A stretch of DNA of 64,000 nucleotides from NCBI RefSeq assembly GCF_003206615.1, contig NZ_PZJW01000007.1, positions 204,471 to 268,470 of the forward strand, in the 5' to 3' direction. The first letter of the stretch is position 1, and each line of letters begins with the position of its first letter. Below the pieces are notes generated by a model. The model was not told the DNA's origin and searched no databases. It saw only the letters and a list, made by a program, of their open reading frames with translations. Below are positions 43,952-54,404 of the stretch, one piece after another. Source of the DNA: Salinicola acroporae. Its GTDB lineage: Bacteria; Pseudomonadota; Gammaproteobacteria; Pseudomonadales; Halomonadaceae. The translations under genes were made by a program, and so were the position numbers.

Positions 43952-45229
43952 TCAGGGCGCGAAGTCCTCGACGAGGTACAGCAATGTCGCTTGTGCCAGG
44001 GCGACAAGATCGTTGGTAGTGGTGTACTCATCGGGCGCATGAGTGTTGTTGTCCGGTCGTGACAGGCCGCCCAGGAGAATCTCCTGAATCCCGGCCTGCT
44101 GAACCCAGCCCATATCGGAACTGGTGGATGCCCCCCATTGGCGAAAGTCGTCCGAGGAATAACCGAAGCCTTCGCAAAGGGCGGCCTGCCAGCGTGGCCA
44201 GTGGGGGCCGGTCGGGTCGCTGACCGGCGACAGATGGCCGATGATCTCGTGGGAAACCGACAGTGCGGACGACTGACTTCGCCCCACGTCTATCGCCGCT
44301 TCCAGCTCGGCGATGACGTCTTCGAACGACTCTTCAGGGGCGTAACGGCGATTGACCAGCAAATCGAAACGCGCCGGCAGAGATGACCCCTTGCTGCCAC
44401 CGTGGGCGGCGGCCAGCGTCAATCGGGATCGCAAGGGTTTCCCCTCAAAATGCGGCGGCGACGGCATGGCCGAGGCCCGCGCCTCGACCCGCGGCTTCAA
44501 GGCATGCAGCGCATTGATGATCGGCAGTGCCGCTTCGAGAGCGTTGACACCGTCGACGGGATCACCTGAGTGAGCGCCACGGCCCTCGACGCGGATAGCA
44601 AGATCGATGCTGCCGAAACATCCACCCCAGATTCGTGGCGCTGCGCCGCCGTTGTAACTCAGCAGATGGCCTTCAACCTTACCCTGCTCGGCCAGGTAGC
44701 GAATGCCGGGATACAACCCACCCTCTTCGTCGGTGCACAGCAGAAATACCGGATCGAAACGCATCGCCAAACCGTGACGCCGAGCCACACGGACGGCGGT
44801 CAACGCCGCCGCGATCGAGCCTTTCATGTCCGCGGCGCCCCGTCCGTAAAGCCGGCTCCCCTCCTGCGTCAAGCGCAACGGATCATACGTCCACCCGTCC
44901 CCCGCCGGCACGGTATCGGTATGAAAGTAGAGGCTGCAGACCCGCGACGGGTCGCCAGAGTGGGATGTCGGGCGGGCGATGAGATTGACACGCTCACCAA
45001 AGGCATCGCCCTGGCGGGTTTGCCATAGCGCCTCCGGAACACTGACGCGCTCGAATTCGAAATCCAGCGGGGAGAGCATCGAGGTCATCAGGTCGGCAAA
45101 AGCGCCATAGCCGTTACCAGGCGGGAACGCAGTATCGCAAGCCAACATCCGATCGAGGTCTTCCTGCATGGCCCGCGGGTTTTCGACGATATCCGCCAGC
45201 GCGCATTGCAGCACATCCGAGTGAGCCAT
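43952..45229 (-). CDS. M20 family amidohydrolase/deacylase (intact metal site)
   Basis: 425 residues. The canonical ligands are present: His/Asp in LYFHTDTVPAG, bridging Asp in GRGAADMKGS, Glu pair in LLCTDEEGG and final His in NTHAPDEYTT. The lid domain has GRGAHSGDP. Probably removes an acyl or amino acid group from the imported compound. ATG 45229 has AAGG 8 bases upstream; ATG 45235 is also open. First gene of the seven-gene minus-strand unit, starting just behind the GntR operator candidate. Confidence 0.85.
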   Translation of the reverse strand: MAHSDVLQCALADIVENPRAMQEDLDRMLACDTAFPPGNGYGAFADLMTSMLSPLDFEFERVSVPEALWQTRQGDAFGERVNLIARPTSHSGDPSRVCSLYFHTDTVPAGDGWTYDPLRLTQEGSRLYGRGAADMKGSIAAALTAVRVARRHGLAMRFDPVFLLCTDEEGGLYPGIRYLAEQGKVEGHLLSYNGGAAPRIWGGCFGSIDLAIRVEGRGAHSGDPVDGVNALEAALPIINALHALKPRVEARASAMPSPPHFEGKPLRSRLTLAAAHGGSKGSSLPARFDLLVNRRYAPEESFEDVIAELEAAIDVGRSQSSALSVSHEIIGHLSPVSDPTGPHWPRWQAALCEGFGYSSDDFRQWGASTSSDMGWVQQAGIQEILLGGLSRPDNNTHAPDEYTTTNDLVALAQATLLYLVEDFAP

Positions 45230-45246
45230 CAGCATGCCTTTTTATT

Positions 45247-45263
45247 TCTATATAGTTTATAGA
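45247..45263. promoter_or_regulatory. candidate GntR operator
   Basis: TCTATA-TAGTT-TATAGA is a perfect 6+6 inverted repeat in a very AT-rich stretch (45240-45270). It is 18 bases upstream of the M20 start and about 105 upstream of the GntR start. Placed to control both the operon and the regulator. Confidence 0.6.
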
Positions 45264-45368
45264 TAAACAGCATAGCGTATGATGGTCAAGGACAACCCTG
45301 TCGAGTCACTGGCCGGTTTCCCGGCCGACTCGCCGTGCTTTCACTTATCGCCGGTGGATAACCCACAG

Positions 45369-46118
45369 ATGGACAAGCGATTTCAGCGACTCGACGCCGC
45401 ACAAGGCGCACCGCTTTATGAGGTGGTCAAACGTCAGCTTGCCGAGGCAATCCTGATGGGCCAATGGACGGCCGGCGAGGTGCTTCCCAGTGAAACGGCA
45501 CTGGCCGGTGAATTCGGCATTTCCGTGGGTACCATGCGTCGTGCGCTGCTCGAGCTGACTCAGGAAGGTCTGGTCATGCGCCGCCGCAAGACCGGTACTG
45601 TGGTCACCGGCCGCGCCCCCCATCACAATCTCAAGTATTTCTTCCAGTATTACCGCCTGCACGATCGTCAGGGCCAACTGCTGCGGTCCACCACGCAGTG
45701 GCAGACGATGGAACGCGGCCAGGCCAGTCAGCGTGAAGCGCGGCTGCTGGAATGCCAGCCCGACGATCCGGTGTGGCGGCTGGCGCGCTTACGCCTGATC
45801 GAGGGTCGCCCGGTCATGCATGAAACCATGGCGCTGGTTGCGGCGCGGGTGCCCGGCTTTCCGGAGACGTTGGAAGCGCTGCCGGAACTGCTCTATCGCT
45901 ATCTATTCGAGACTTTGGGGATTCGTATCGCAGCGGTACGTGAGCAGATTCGCGCCGAACTGGCGACCGAGCAAGACTGCCGCGCACTGGAAATCGACAG
46001 GCCCCACGCCATCATGGTCATCGACGAGGTTTCCTTCGACCAGTCCAGCCAGCCCGTGCTGATCGCCCATCACCGCCTGGTGACCGACGATTTTCTCTAC
46101 GTGAACGAGATTCGCTGA
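45369..46118 (+). CDS. GntR/HutC-family transcriptional regulator
   Basis: 249 residues. Winged HTH in the first 80 residues (PLYEVVKRQLAEAILMGQWT, EFGISVGTMRRALLELTQEG), then a UTRA ligand-binding domain (VWRLARLRLIEGRPVMHET; DRPHAIMVIDEVSFD). ATG 45369 gives the usual HutC N-terminus; ATG 45279 would add 30 residues without a family match. It is divergent from the ABC/M20/M24 operon, so it is its probable repressor with an imported compound as inducer (inference). Confidence 0.85.
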   Translation: MDKRFQRLDAAQGAPLYEVVKRQLAEAILMGQWTAGEVLPSETALAGEFGISVGTMRRALLELTQEGLVMRRRKTGTVVTGRAPHHNLKYFFQYYRLHDRQGQLLRSTTQWQTMERGQASQREARLLECQPDDPVWRLARLRLIEGRPVMHETMALVAARVPGFPETLEALPELLYRYLFETLGIRIAAVREQIRAELATEQDCRALEIDRPHAIMVIDEVSFDQSSQPVLIAHHRLVTDDFLYVNEIR

Positions 46119-46199
46119 TCCCTTGCAAAGCCTTCGGCCCTTGGCTTGACCTCACCATTTCTCTAGCCGCAAACTGGCCGGGCGATGCGTTGCATCGCA

Positions 46200-48305
<2,106 letters not shown>

Positions 48306-48326
48306 CACCGCTGTCCCGTGCCAGCG

Positions 48327-48358
48327 AGCCTGCGCCGTCCCGAGTGTCGACGCAGGCT
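48327..48358 (+). terminator. hairpin after thiC
   Basis: AGCCTGCG (48327-48334) and CGCAGGCT (48351-48358) pair over a 16-base loop, about 20 bases after the thiC stop. No U-run. Possible 3' end of the thiC RNA. Confidence 0.35.
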
Positions 48359-48506
48359 TCGACGACCGGCCCGACGCACCGAGACTTTGGTCGTAACCGA
48401 GTTATACGCCATCCCATTTTCGAATGAGCGGATCGCAAAGGGTCCCGGGATGGGTAGAATGCGCGCTTTTGCCCCCGGCAATCTGGCCTGCGCAAGGAGC
48501 CCGCGA

Positions 48507-49757
48507 ATGACAGCAACATCCTCACGTCCCAATCTGTGGCGACGTATTCCCCTGTGGCAGAAGATCATCGCCGGTCTGGTGCTGGGTGTTCTTGCCGGTG
48601 CGGTGATGGGCGAGCAGGCCAGCCTGTTCAAGCCCCTCGGCGATATCTTCATCAACGGCATCAAGATGCTGATCGTGCCGCTGGTATTCTCGACACTGGT
48701 GGTCGGCATCACCGGCATGAGGGATCCCCAGAAGATGGGGCGTGTCGGCGCTCGCACGATAGCGCTCTATCTGGTCACTACCGCCTTTGCCATCGTCATC
48801 GGTCTGGTTGCGGCAACGATCTTTCAACCGGGGGCCGGCGCCGATGCCTCGATGAGCGCGCCGCAGCAAGCGGGCGAAGCGCCCTCGCTGGTGGATATCG
48901 TGGTCGGTCTGGTGCCGTCGAACCCGCTGCAGGCCATGATCGAGGGTAACATTCTGCAGATCATCGTCTTCGCCATCGGCCTGGGTATCTCGCTGATGCT
49001 GATCGGCGAAAAGGGCGAACCCGTCGTGCGGGTCTTCGAGAGCTTCGCCGAGGCGATGTACAAGCTCACCGCCATCGTCATGGCGTTCGCGCCCTTCGGC
49101 GTCTTCGGCCTGATGGCCAACGTCTCCGGCCAGTACGGGCTGGATGTGCTGCTGCCGCTGGCCAAGGTGATCGGCGTGGTCTATCTCGCCTGCCTCGTTC
49201 ACGTACTGGTGGTCTACACCGGTCTCCTGAGTCTGATCGGTCGCCTCAACCCGGTGCGTTACCTGCAGGGGATCATCGATGCCCTGGTGGTGTCGTTCTC
49301 GTCCGCCTCCTCGTCCGGCACCCTGCCGGTCTCGATTCGCTGCGCGCAGAAGAACCTGGGCGTTTCGGAGGGGGTCTCCAGCTTCGTGCTGCCGGTGGGC
49401 GCGACCATCAACATGGATGGCACCGCGATCTATCAGGGGGTCGCAGCGCTATTCGTGGCGCAACTGGTGGGGGCCGACCTCTCGATGATGGACTACGGCA
49501 TGATCGTGCTCACCGGCACGCTGGCCTCCATCGGAACGGCTGGCGTGCCCGGTGCCGGATTGATCATGCTCTCGATCGTGCTGGCCCAGATCGGCCTGCC
49601 GCTGGAGGCGATCGGGGTCGTCGCGGGCGTGGACAGAATCCTCGACATGGCGCGGACCAGTGTCAACGTGGCCGGCGACCTGATGGTCACGACGCTGGTC
49701 GGCAAGAGCGAGAAAGAGCTGGACCTGGAAGTGTACAACCGGCCTGGCAAGGCCTGA
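48507..49757 (+). CDS. dicarboxylate/amino acid:cation symporter (DAACS family)
   Basis: 416 residues with eight membrane segments and re-entrant loops. The family motifs are SSASSSGTLPVSIRCAQ (serine-rich hairpin 1), INMDGTAIYQGVAALFVAQ and [15 protein letters not shown] ([16 protein letters not shown]), and DRILDMARTSVNVAGD at the C-terminus. These residues bind sodium/proton and glutamate, aspartate or C4 acids. AAGGAG lies 8 bases before ATG 48507. Single gene, not obviously linked to thiC. Confidence 0.92.
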   Translation: MTATSSRPNLWRRIPLWQKIIAGLVLGVLAGAVMGEQASLFKPLGDIFINGIKMLIVPLVFSTLVVGITGMRDPQKMGRVGARTIALYLVTTAFAIVIGLVAATIFQPGAGADASMSAPQQAGEAPSLVDIVVGLVPSNPLQAMIEGNILQIIVFAIGLGISLMLIGEKGEPVVRVFESFAEAMYKLTAIVMAFAPFGVFGLMANVSGQYGLDVLLPLAKVIGVVYLACLVHVLVVYTGLLSLIGRLNPVRYLQGIIDALVVSFSSASSSGTLPVSIRCAQKNLGVSEGVSSFVLPVGATINMDGTAIYQGVAALFVAQLVGADLSMMDYGMIVLTGTLASIGTAGVPGAGLIMLSIVLAQIGLPLEAIGVVAGVDRILDMARTSVNVAGDLMVTTLVGKSEKELDLEVYNRPGKA

Positions 49758-49788
49758 GCGTCAGTCTCTGCCATCCTCTCCACACGAC

Positions 49789-49816
49789 AGCGGCCCCGTT
49801 GAAAGACGGGGCCGCT
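49789..49816 (+). terminator. hairpin after symporter gene
   Basis: An 11-bp perfect stem (AGCGGCCCCGT / ACGGGGCCGCT) over TGAAAG, 31 bases after the stop. No U-run on either strand. Confidence 0.45.
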
Positions 49817-49881
49817 GGATGAAGAGTCCTAGCGGGGCACTCAACGCCCGACAGACTCGGCATAGCGAGAATCCATGCTAA

Positions 49882-50070
49882 CTAGTGGCGTGGTTTGGTG
49901 GCGTCCTTCAGATTGCCTTTGGCGGATTTGGCATCCCCTTTGGCCTGCTGGGCTTTGCCCTTACCTTCGAGTTCGCGATCCTTGGTCATCTTGCCAGCAG
50001 CTTCCTTCACCTTGCCGGCTGCCTTGTCGACCTTGCCTTCCATCTTGTCCGACTTCGAATGCGTCGTCAT
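49882..50070 (-). CDS. CsbD family stress protein
   Basis: 62 residues, almost entirely charged and small residues (Lys, Ala, Gly, Glu, Asp). KMEGKVDKAAGKVKEAAGK is the CsbD repeat pattern. Related proteins such as E. coli YjbJ are abundant under RpoS- or sigma-B-dependent stress, with unknown activity. GAGG lies 9 bases before the ATG. The promoter must lie in 50071-50301, which holds no other gene that I can see. Confidence 0.9.
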   Translation of the reverse strand: MTTHSKSDKMEGKVDKAAGKVKEAAGKMTKDRELEGKGKAQQAKGDAKSAKGNLKDATKPRH

Positions 50071-50301
50071 GGGAGCTACCTCGTTATCCGTGGATATCCT
50101 TATCCGTCCGCCGTCGTTTTCGATGCGAAGAGATGGGGAACGGCGAACGTTCCTTCAGAATAGTTCTCCGCAAGGAAGTCGAAACGGGAGATTGGTAAAG
50201 ATTTGTTCTTACCGAGTGGACTTACGACGGGCGGCTATCGTGCCGGGAGGATCGTTGAGAGAGCGCGGATAAGGAAACGAAAGAGAGCCATCGATCGACG
50301 A

Positions 50302-50325
50302 GAGCCGCCCGGCAACAGGCGGCTC
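50302..50325 (-). terminator. hairpin after ppiC
   Basis: GAGCCGCC and GGCGGCTC pair over an 8-base loop, 19 bases beyond the ppiC stop on the minus strand. No U-run follows. Confidence 0.4.
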
Positions 50326-50344
50326 GCCGGGAAACCGGTCGCGA

Positions 50345-50623
50345 TCAAGTGCGCGAGGTCACTTCCAGCAGATGATAGCCAAACTGGGTCTTGACCGGTC
50401 CGTGGACTTCGTTGACCGCGCCATTGAAGACGACCTCATCGAACTCCTTGACCATCTGGCCACGCCCGAAGGTGCCGAGTTCGCCACCCTGACGACCGGA
50501 GGGGCAGGTAGAGTGCTGGCGGGCCACTTCGGCAAAGTCGCTGCCGGCTTCGATCTGCTGTTTGAGTTCGAGACACTGCTGTTCGCTGTCGACGAGAATA
50601 TGGCGGGCGCTGGCCTGTGCCAT
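50345..50623 (-). CDS. ppiC: parvulin-type peptidyl-prolyl isomerase PpiC
   Basis: 92 residues, a single parvulin domain without signal peptide (E. coli PpiC 93). The signature blocks are ARHILVDSEQQCLELK, CPSGRQGGELGTFGRG and TQFGYHLLEV. Cytoplasmic cis/trans isomerase of prolyl bonds. An AGGAGTGATGTC stretch lies before the ATG. Single gene. Confidence 0.93.
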   Translation of the reverse strand: MAQASARHILVDSEQQCLELKQQIEAGSDFAEVARQHSTCPSGRQGGELGTFGRGQMVKEFDEVVFNGAVNEVHGPVKTQFGYHLLEVTSRT

Positions 50624-50707
50624 GACATCACTCCTGAATCTTGATCAATGGGAACCGGCATTCTACGAAAACACGCCACCCGGCGTCACCGCCGTTTTCC
50701 GTCCTGA

Positions 50708-51058
50708 TCAACGCGCCTCGAAACGATCCGCGAGGTAGCGATTGATATCGGCGGACTCATACATCCACTCGGCCTCGCCATTTCCCTGCTCGATGCGCAG
50801 GCACGGCACCATGGTACGGCCTCCGCCCGCCATGAGCTCCTGGCGGCGCTCCGGATCTCGCTGGATGTCGCGCAGTTCGATGGGCAGCGCCAGACGCTGG
50901 ATCTGATGGCGCACGCGCTGGCAGAACGGGCAACTCATGAAGTGATAGAGCGCCAAGTCCTGGCAGGCACGATCGACGGCAGTCTGCGCCTCGGCGGAGC
51001 GCTCGATGGGGGTCGTTGAGAACATGGTCTTGAACCACCTCCTGATTCGGTCATACAT
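50708..51058 (-). CDS. glutaredoxin-like protein (CPFC motif)
   Basis: 116 residues. A 35-residue N-terminal extension precedes a thioredoxin-fold domain with active site SCPFCQRVR, a cis-Pro in TMVPCLRIE and the glutathione-binding C-terminal SADINRYLADRF. It looks like membrane-near glutaredoxin/GST-N proteins of marine gammaproteobacteria. ATG 51058 is used; GTG 51073 is possible. It follows the EF-hand gene on the same strand by 30 bases and may be in the same transcript as the Lap genes. Confidence 0.8.
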   Translation of the reverse strand: MYDRIRRWFKTMFSTTPIERSAEAQTAVDRACQDLALYHFMSCPFCQRVRHQIQRLALPIELRDIQRDPERRQELMAGGGRTMVPCLRIEQGNGEAEWMYESADINRYLADRFEAR

Positions 51059-51088
51059 GAGATTTGATGCCACCTTCCCGCCTGTCGT

Positions 51089-51694
51089 TCAGTTGACCGG
51101 TACCGCTGCGTCGTCGCTGTCAGACGTGGTCGCCTCGCTAGCGGCATGGTCGATCGCGGCGGCTTCCTGATCGTCGATCAGTACCGGAATCACCAGCGGT
51201 GCATCGGTCGGCATCGTCATGCTCGCGGGTGGCGCCGTCTCGATCGGCGCGGGCACGTAGCGCTGGGCCGGTGGCTCGGGAGGCAGCAGGAAATCACTGG
51301 AGACCAACGGCTGCATCCGTTCGGCGTCACCTGGAAGCCGCAGGGTCGCCTGGACCAGCGGCGACGCGAACTGATCTCGAAATTCCTGACGTGAAATTAC
51401 GCCATTCCCATTCGCATCCAGGGTGTGCCAGTCGCCACCCAGCCCCAGTCGTTCGACATCCAGTGGCAACAATGAACCATCTCCATCGCTGTCGGCGGTA
51501 TCGAAGACATTGTCGGCACTGACCTGAGTGGGCCCCTGGGCCGCCGGCCGATCGACAACGACGTCGTGGTTCATCGTGTTCGAGGCGCAAGCCGTCAGCC
51601 ATAGCATCATGGGTATCGACACGAGCCATGCCTGCGGCCGCACTGCGGTTCTCGCATTCACCCATGGGTTGAGATTCGTCGCCCTTGCCTTCAT
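51089..51694 (-). CDS. EF-hand lipoprotein next to lapG
   Basis: 201 residues. Signal peptide with lipobox LTAC, so it is anchored to a membrane on the periplasmic side. Two EF-hand calcium loops lie mid-protein: the first DTADSDGDGSLLPLD, the second LDANGNGVISRQEF, spaced as a pair (about residues 63-110). A Pro/Ala-rich, acidic tail of about 80 residues follows. ATG 51694 follows GGGAGACGAACGA. It starts 44 bases after lapG in the same direction. No family name recognised; a calcium-binding accessory factor for the Lap system is an inference. Confidence 0.75.
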   Translation of the reverse strand: MKARATNLNPWVNARTAVRPQAWLVSIPMMLWLTACASNTMNHDVVVDRPAAQGPTQVSADNVFDTADSDGDGSLLPLDVERLGLGGDWHTLDANGNGVISRQEFRDQFASPLVQATLRLPGDAERMQPLVSSDFLLPPEPPAQRYVPAPIETAPPASMTMPTDAPLVIPVLIDDQEAAAIDHAASEATTSDSDDAAVPVN

Positions 51695-51738
51695 TCGTTC
51701 GTCTCCCTCGAAATTCACGCCCGATACCGACGATGGCA

Positions 51739-52434
51739 TCATCGCCGCGGGTTCCGCAGCGAGCCGTCATCCAGCCGCTGCTGCCAGTTCTGCCACAGAC
51801 TCAGCCGGCTGGATTCACCGACTTCACGCCCGCCGCCACCCAGTTTGCTGATCCAGAGATGGCTACCGTTGAAGCTGTAGATCGGCAACAGATCGTTTCG
51901 ACGGGACGCCGGCTCGATCCGTTTGTCGATGTTGTCCAGCACCACCGGTGGCGTCGTCGCACTCGGTGCCCAGGTCACGACCATATGGAACTGGTCGTAG
52001 GGAATGTACTTGACGTAGTGCAGGCGCAATTGATTGTCCGATACGCCGAGCTCGCGCAGCGTCAGGTACTTGGCCATGGCGAAATCTTCACAATCCCCCG
52101 CGCCGACCCCGAGAAACTCGAAGGGCGTGGCCCAGTAATCCTCCACGTGCCAGACCTCGATATCGTCGACGAAACGCAACTGGTTGAAGAAGTCGTTGAC
52201 CCCGGCCAGTTGCGTGCTCACCGAGCGTCCCTGAAGCCGATCGATGAGCACCTGCCACTGCTGGATTCGCTGCCATCCCGCTTGGCCATAGATCGAGACC
52301 ACCTCCTGACGAGGCGGCAACTTCGGCAGGGCCTGGGCCACGGGCCCGAACTGGAACATGCCCAGCAGGTAAAGCAGGCCCAGCAACAGCATGCTCCATG
52401 GGCCGACGCCCCTTAGAACGACGCTCGTTACCAT
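51739..52434 (-). CDS. lapG: periplasmic cysteine protease LapG
   Basis: 231 residues, bacterial transglutaminase-like cysteine proteinase. N-terminal hydrophobic export segment, then catalytic Cys in GAGDCEDFAMAKY, His in DQFHMVV and Asp in VVLDNID. The acidic residues flanking the Cys (DCED) correspond to the calcium site of LapG. It cuts the N-terminal retention module of LapA-type adhesins so that they leave the surface, and LapD holds it back when c-di-GMP is high. It lies 37 bases after lapD. Confidence 0.92.
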   Translation of the reverse strand: MVTSVVLRGVGPWSMLLLGLLYLLGMFQFGPVAQALPKLPPRQEVVSIYGQAGWQRIQQWQVLIDRLQGRSVSTQLAGVNDFFNQLRFVDDIEVWHVEDYWATPFEFLGVGAGDCEDFAMAKYLTLRELGVSDNQLRLHYVKYIPYDQFHMVVTWAPSATTPPVVLDNIDKRIEPASRRNDLLPIYSFNGSHLWISKLGGGGREVGESSRLSLWQNWQQRLDDGSLRNPRR

Positions 52435-52471
52435 CGGCCCAGGCCCGGCCGACCAATCGATGCCCCCGGAG

Positions 52472-54391
52472 TCACTTCAATGCCAACGGGGAGATCGGGG
52501 CCAGATAGCCCTGATAACCATCGGCGCCGACCGCCTCCACCCGCTGGCGCTGCTCGTCCGACTCGACCCGCGTCACGATCACTTGCGACTCGACCTGGTG
52601 GGCCGCCATGCAAAGGCTTCTCAGGAATTCGGTATCCACCTCCTCGCGGACGAAGAAGCCCTGGTCGATCTTGACGTAATCGGGACGTAGCCTGGCCAGA
52701 TAGGCCATCGCCTGAAGGTTTCTCGCGAAGCGGTCGACACCACAGCGGGCACCAAGGCGATGCGCGCTTCTAAACAACTGCTGCACGACATCGAGATGGT
52801 CGAGCGCGATCTCCTCGCTGACCTCCAGATCGAGCTTCTCGGTGACGCGAGGATGAGACTCCAGCCAGCCGATCAACTCGCGGTAACGCGCCGGTTCCGC
52901 CAGCGAGTCCGCCGTCAGGTTGATGGCCAGCCTGCCCTCGAAGCGCGCCATGTTCTCCCCCAGGCTCTTAAGGACCGCGCGATCGAGCTTCGCCCCCAAC
53001 TGAAAATGGTTGATGACAGGGAGAAAGGTATAGGCCGGATGCTGTGTACCCTCCTCGTCGAGACGCACGAACACCTCCCGATGCAACTCGCTGCCATCCA
53101 CCCGCAATACCGGCTGTGCGACGAAGCTGAGACTGCGCGCCTCCAGCGCCCGGTCGATGACCTGGCGCCACTCCTGTCGCCCCCGCGCCGCCAAGGTATT
53201 TTCAGGACGTACCACGACCCAGCGCTGGCGTAGTTCGATCGCGTCGCGCAGCGCGCTATCCGCCCTGGCCAGCACGCCTTCGCGAGTCATGCCTGGCTCT
53301 TTCAATACCAGGCCGGCCCGCGTGTGTTCGAAACGGGTCTCGACCAGCGGATTGGCATCGACGACATCGTCGAGACGATCCAGGGTATCCTTGAGCCACC
53401 GCTCCCGCGTCTCGTCGTCGCAATACGGCAGAATCAACGCGAACTCCTCGGCAGAGAGCCGGGCCGCCAGAACGGCACGGCCTTCCAGCTGTGCCCCCCT
53501 GAGATGACCGCCCAGGCTCCGGATCGCCTGGTCCCGAGCCTCGAAGCCGTCACGCCGGTAGAGCTCCTGCAAATGATCGATGCGCAGGATCGCCAGGGCG
53601 CCCCCCACCGGCGCCGCCAGCCACTCGTCGAGCGCGCGCGCCAGATAGGCCCGGTTACCCAATTGCGACACCGCGTCCTGCTCGGTCAGGCGTTGCAGAC
53701 GGACGACCTGCTCCGCCTGCTGCTCGAACTGCTGGTTGAGCCTGGCGCCCAGCCGATTCACCGACTCGGTGATTCCCTGAAGTTCGCGGATACGGCTGGG
53801 TTCCAGCGCTTCGTCGAAACCGTCGATCTGCATGTCGGCGATTCTGCGGGAGAGCCGATTGAGCGGACCCAACAGCAATTTGAATCCCAGCGCGCAGAGC
53901 ACGACGATGCCGAGCATGCCGATCGCCAGCCAGGTCAGCAGCTGCAGTGCCAGGTACCAGAGCTGATCGTAGGCGCCGGCTCGTTCCGACTCGACCCGGA
54001 TGCTACCGAGCGCCGACCAGCCGCCACTGATCTCGCGCTCGCTGACGGCGTCGGGCAGCACCACCAGACGCTGGAACCACTGGGGCGTATCGCTATCGCG
54101 CCGCGAGCCGATCACCAAAGGCTCTTCCCTTCCCACGGCTTCGAGACGGAGCCGACGCACCGAGCCACCATCGGCCGCCGCTCGCATGAGTGTTTCGGCA
54201 CTGGTCCAGTCGCCGATCTCGACGAACGGCACCAGGGACAGGCTCAACGCCTGGGCGAGATTGTCGACGTCGGCTTGCTGGCGCTCGGCCAGCGACGCTC
54301 GGGTCTGGTGCACTTCGATCGCGAAGATACCGGCCGAGAACAGGAACAGCAGGCCGACCATGATGGCGATCGAACGTCGAAACAGGCTCAT
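52472..54391 (-). CDS. lapD: c-di-GMP receptor LapD
   Basis: 639 residues. N-terminal membrane helix, periplasmic domain (about 30-150, with a GGWSALGSI loop where LapG is bound in homologues), second helix, HAMP, GGDEF and EAL domains. The GGDEF site is degenerate (RLSAEEFAL) and the EAL motif is lost (REVFVRL), so it should bind but not make or break c-di-GMP, as LapD does. ATG 54391 follows GAGGAGAGCTCC; the frame to 54463 lies in lapE. It lies 13 bases after lapE. Confidence 0.93.
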   Translation of the reverse strand: MSLFRRSIAIMVGLLFLFSAGIFAIEVHQTRASLAERQQADVDNLAQALSLSLVPFVEIGDWTSAETLMRAAADGGSVRRLRLEAVGREEPLVIGSRRDSDTPQWFQRLVVLPDAVSEREISGGWSALGSIRVESERAGAYDQLWYLALQLLTWLAIGMLGIVVLCALGFKLLLGPLNRLSRRIADMQIDGFDEALEPSRIRELQGITESVNRLGARLNQQFEQQAEQVVRLQRLTEQDAVSQLGNRAYLARALDEWLAAPVGGALAILRIDHLQELYRRDGFEARDQAIRSLGGHLRGAQLEGRAVLAARLSAEEFALILPYCDDETRERWLKDTLDRLDDVVDANPLVETRFEHTRAGLVLKEPGMTREGVLARADSALRDAIELRQRWVVVRPENTLAARGRQEWRQVIDRALEARSLSFVAQPVLRVDGSELHREVFVRLDEEGTQHPAYTFLPVINHFQLGAKLDRAVLKSLGENMARFEGRLAINLTADSLAEPARYRELIGWLESHPRVTEKLDLEVSEEIALDHLDVVQQLFRSAHRLGARCGVDRFARNLQAMAYLARLRPDYVKIDQGFFVREEVDTEFLRSLCMAAHQVESQVIVTRVESDEQRQRVEAVGADGYQGYLAPISPLALK

Positions 54392-54404
54392 GGAGCTCTC
54401 CTCG

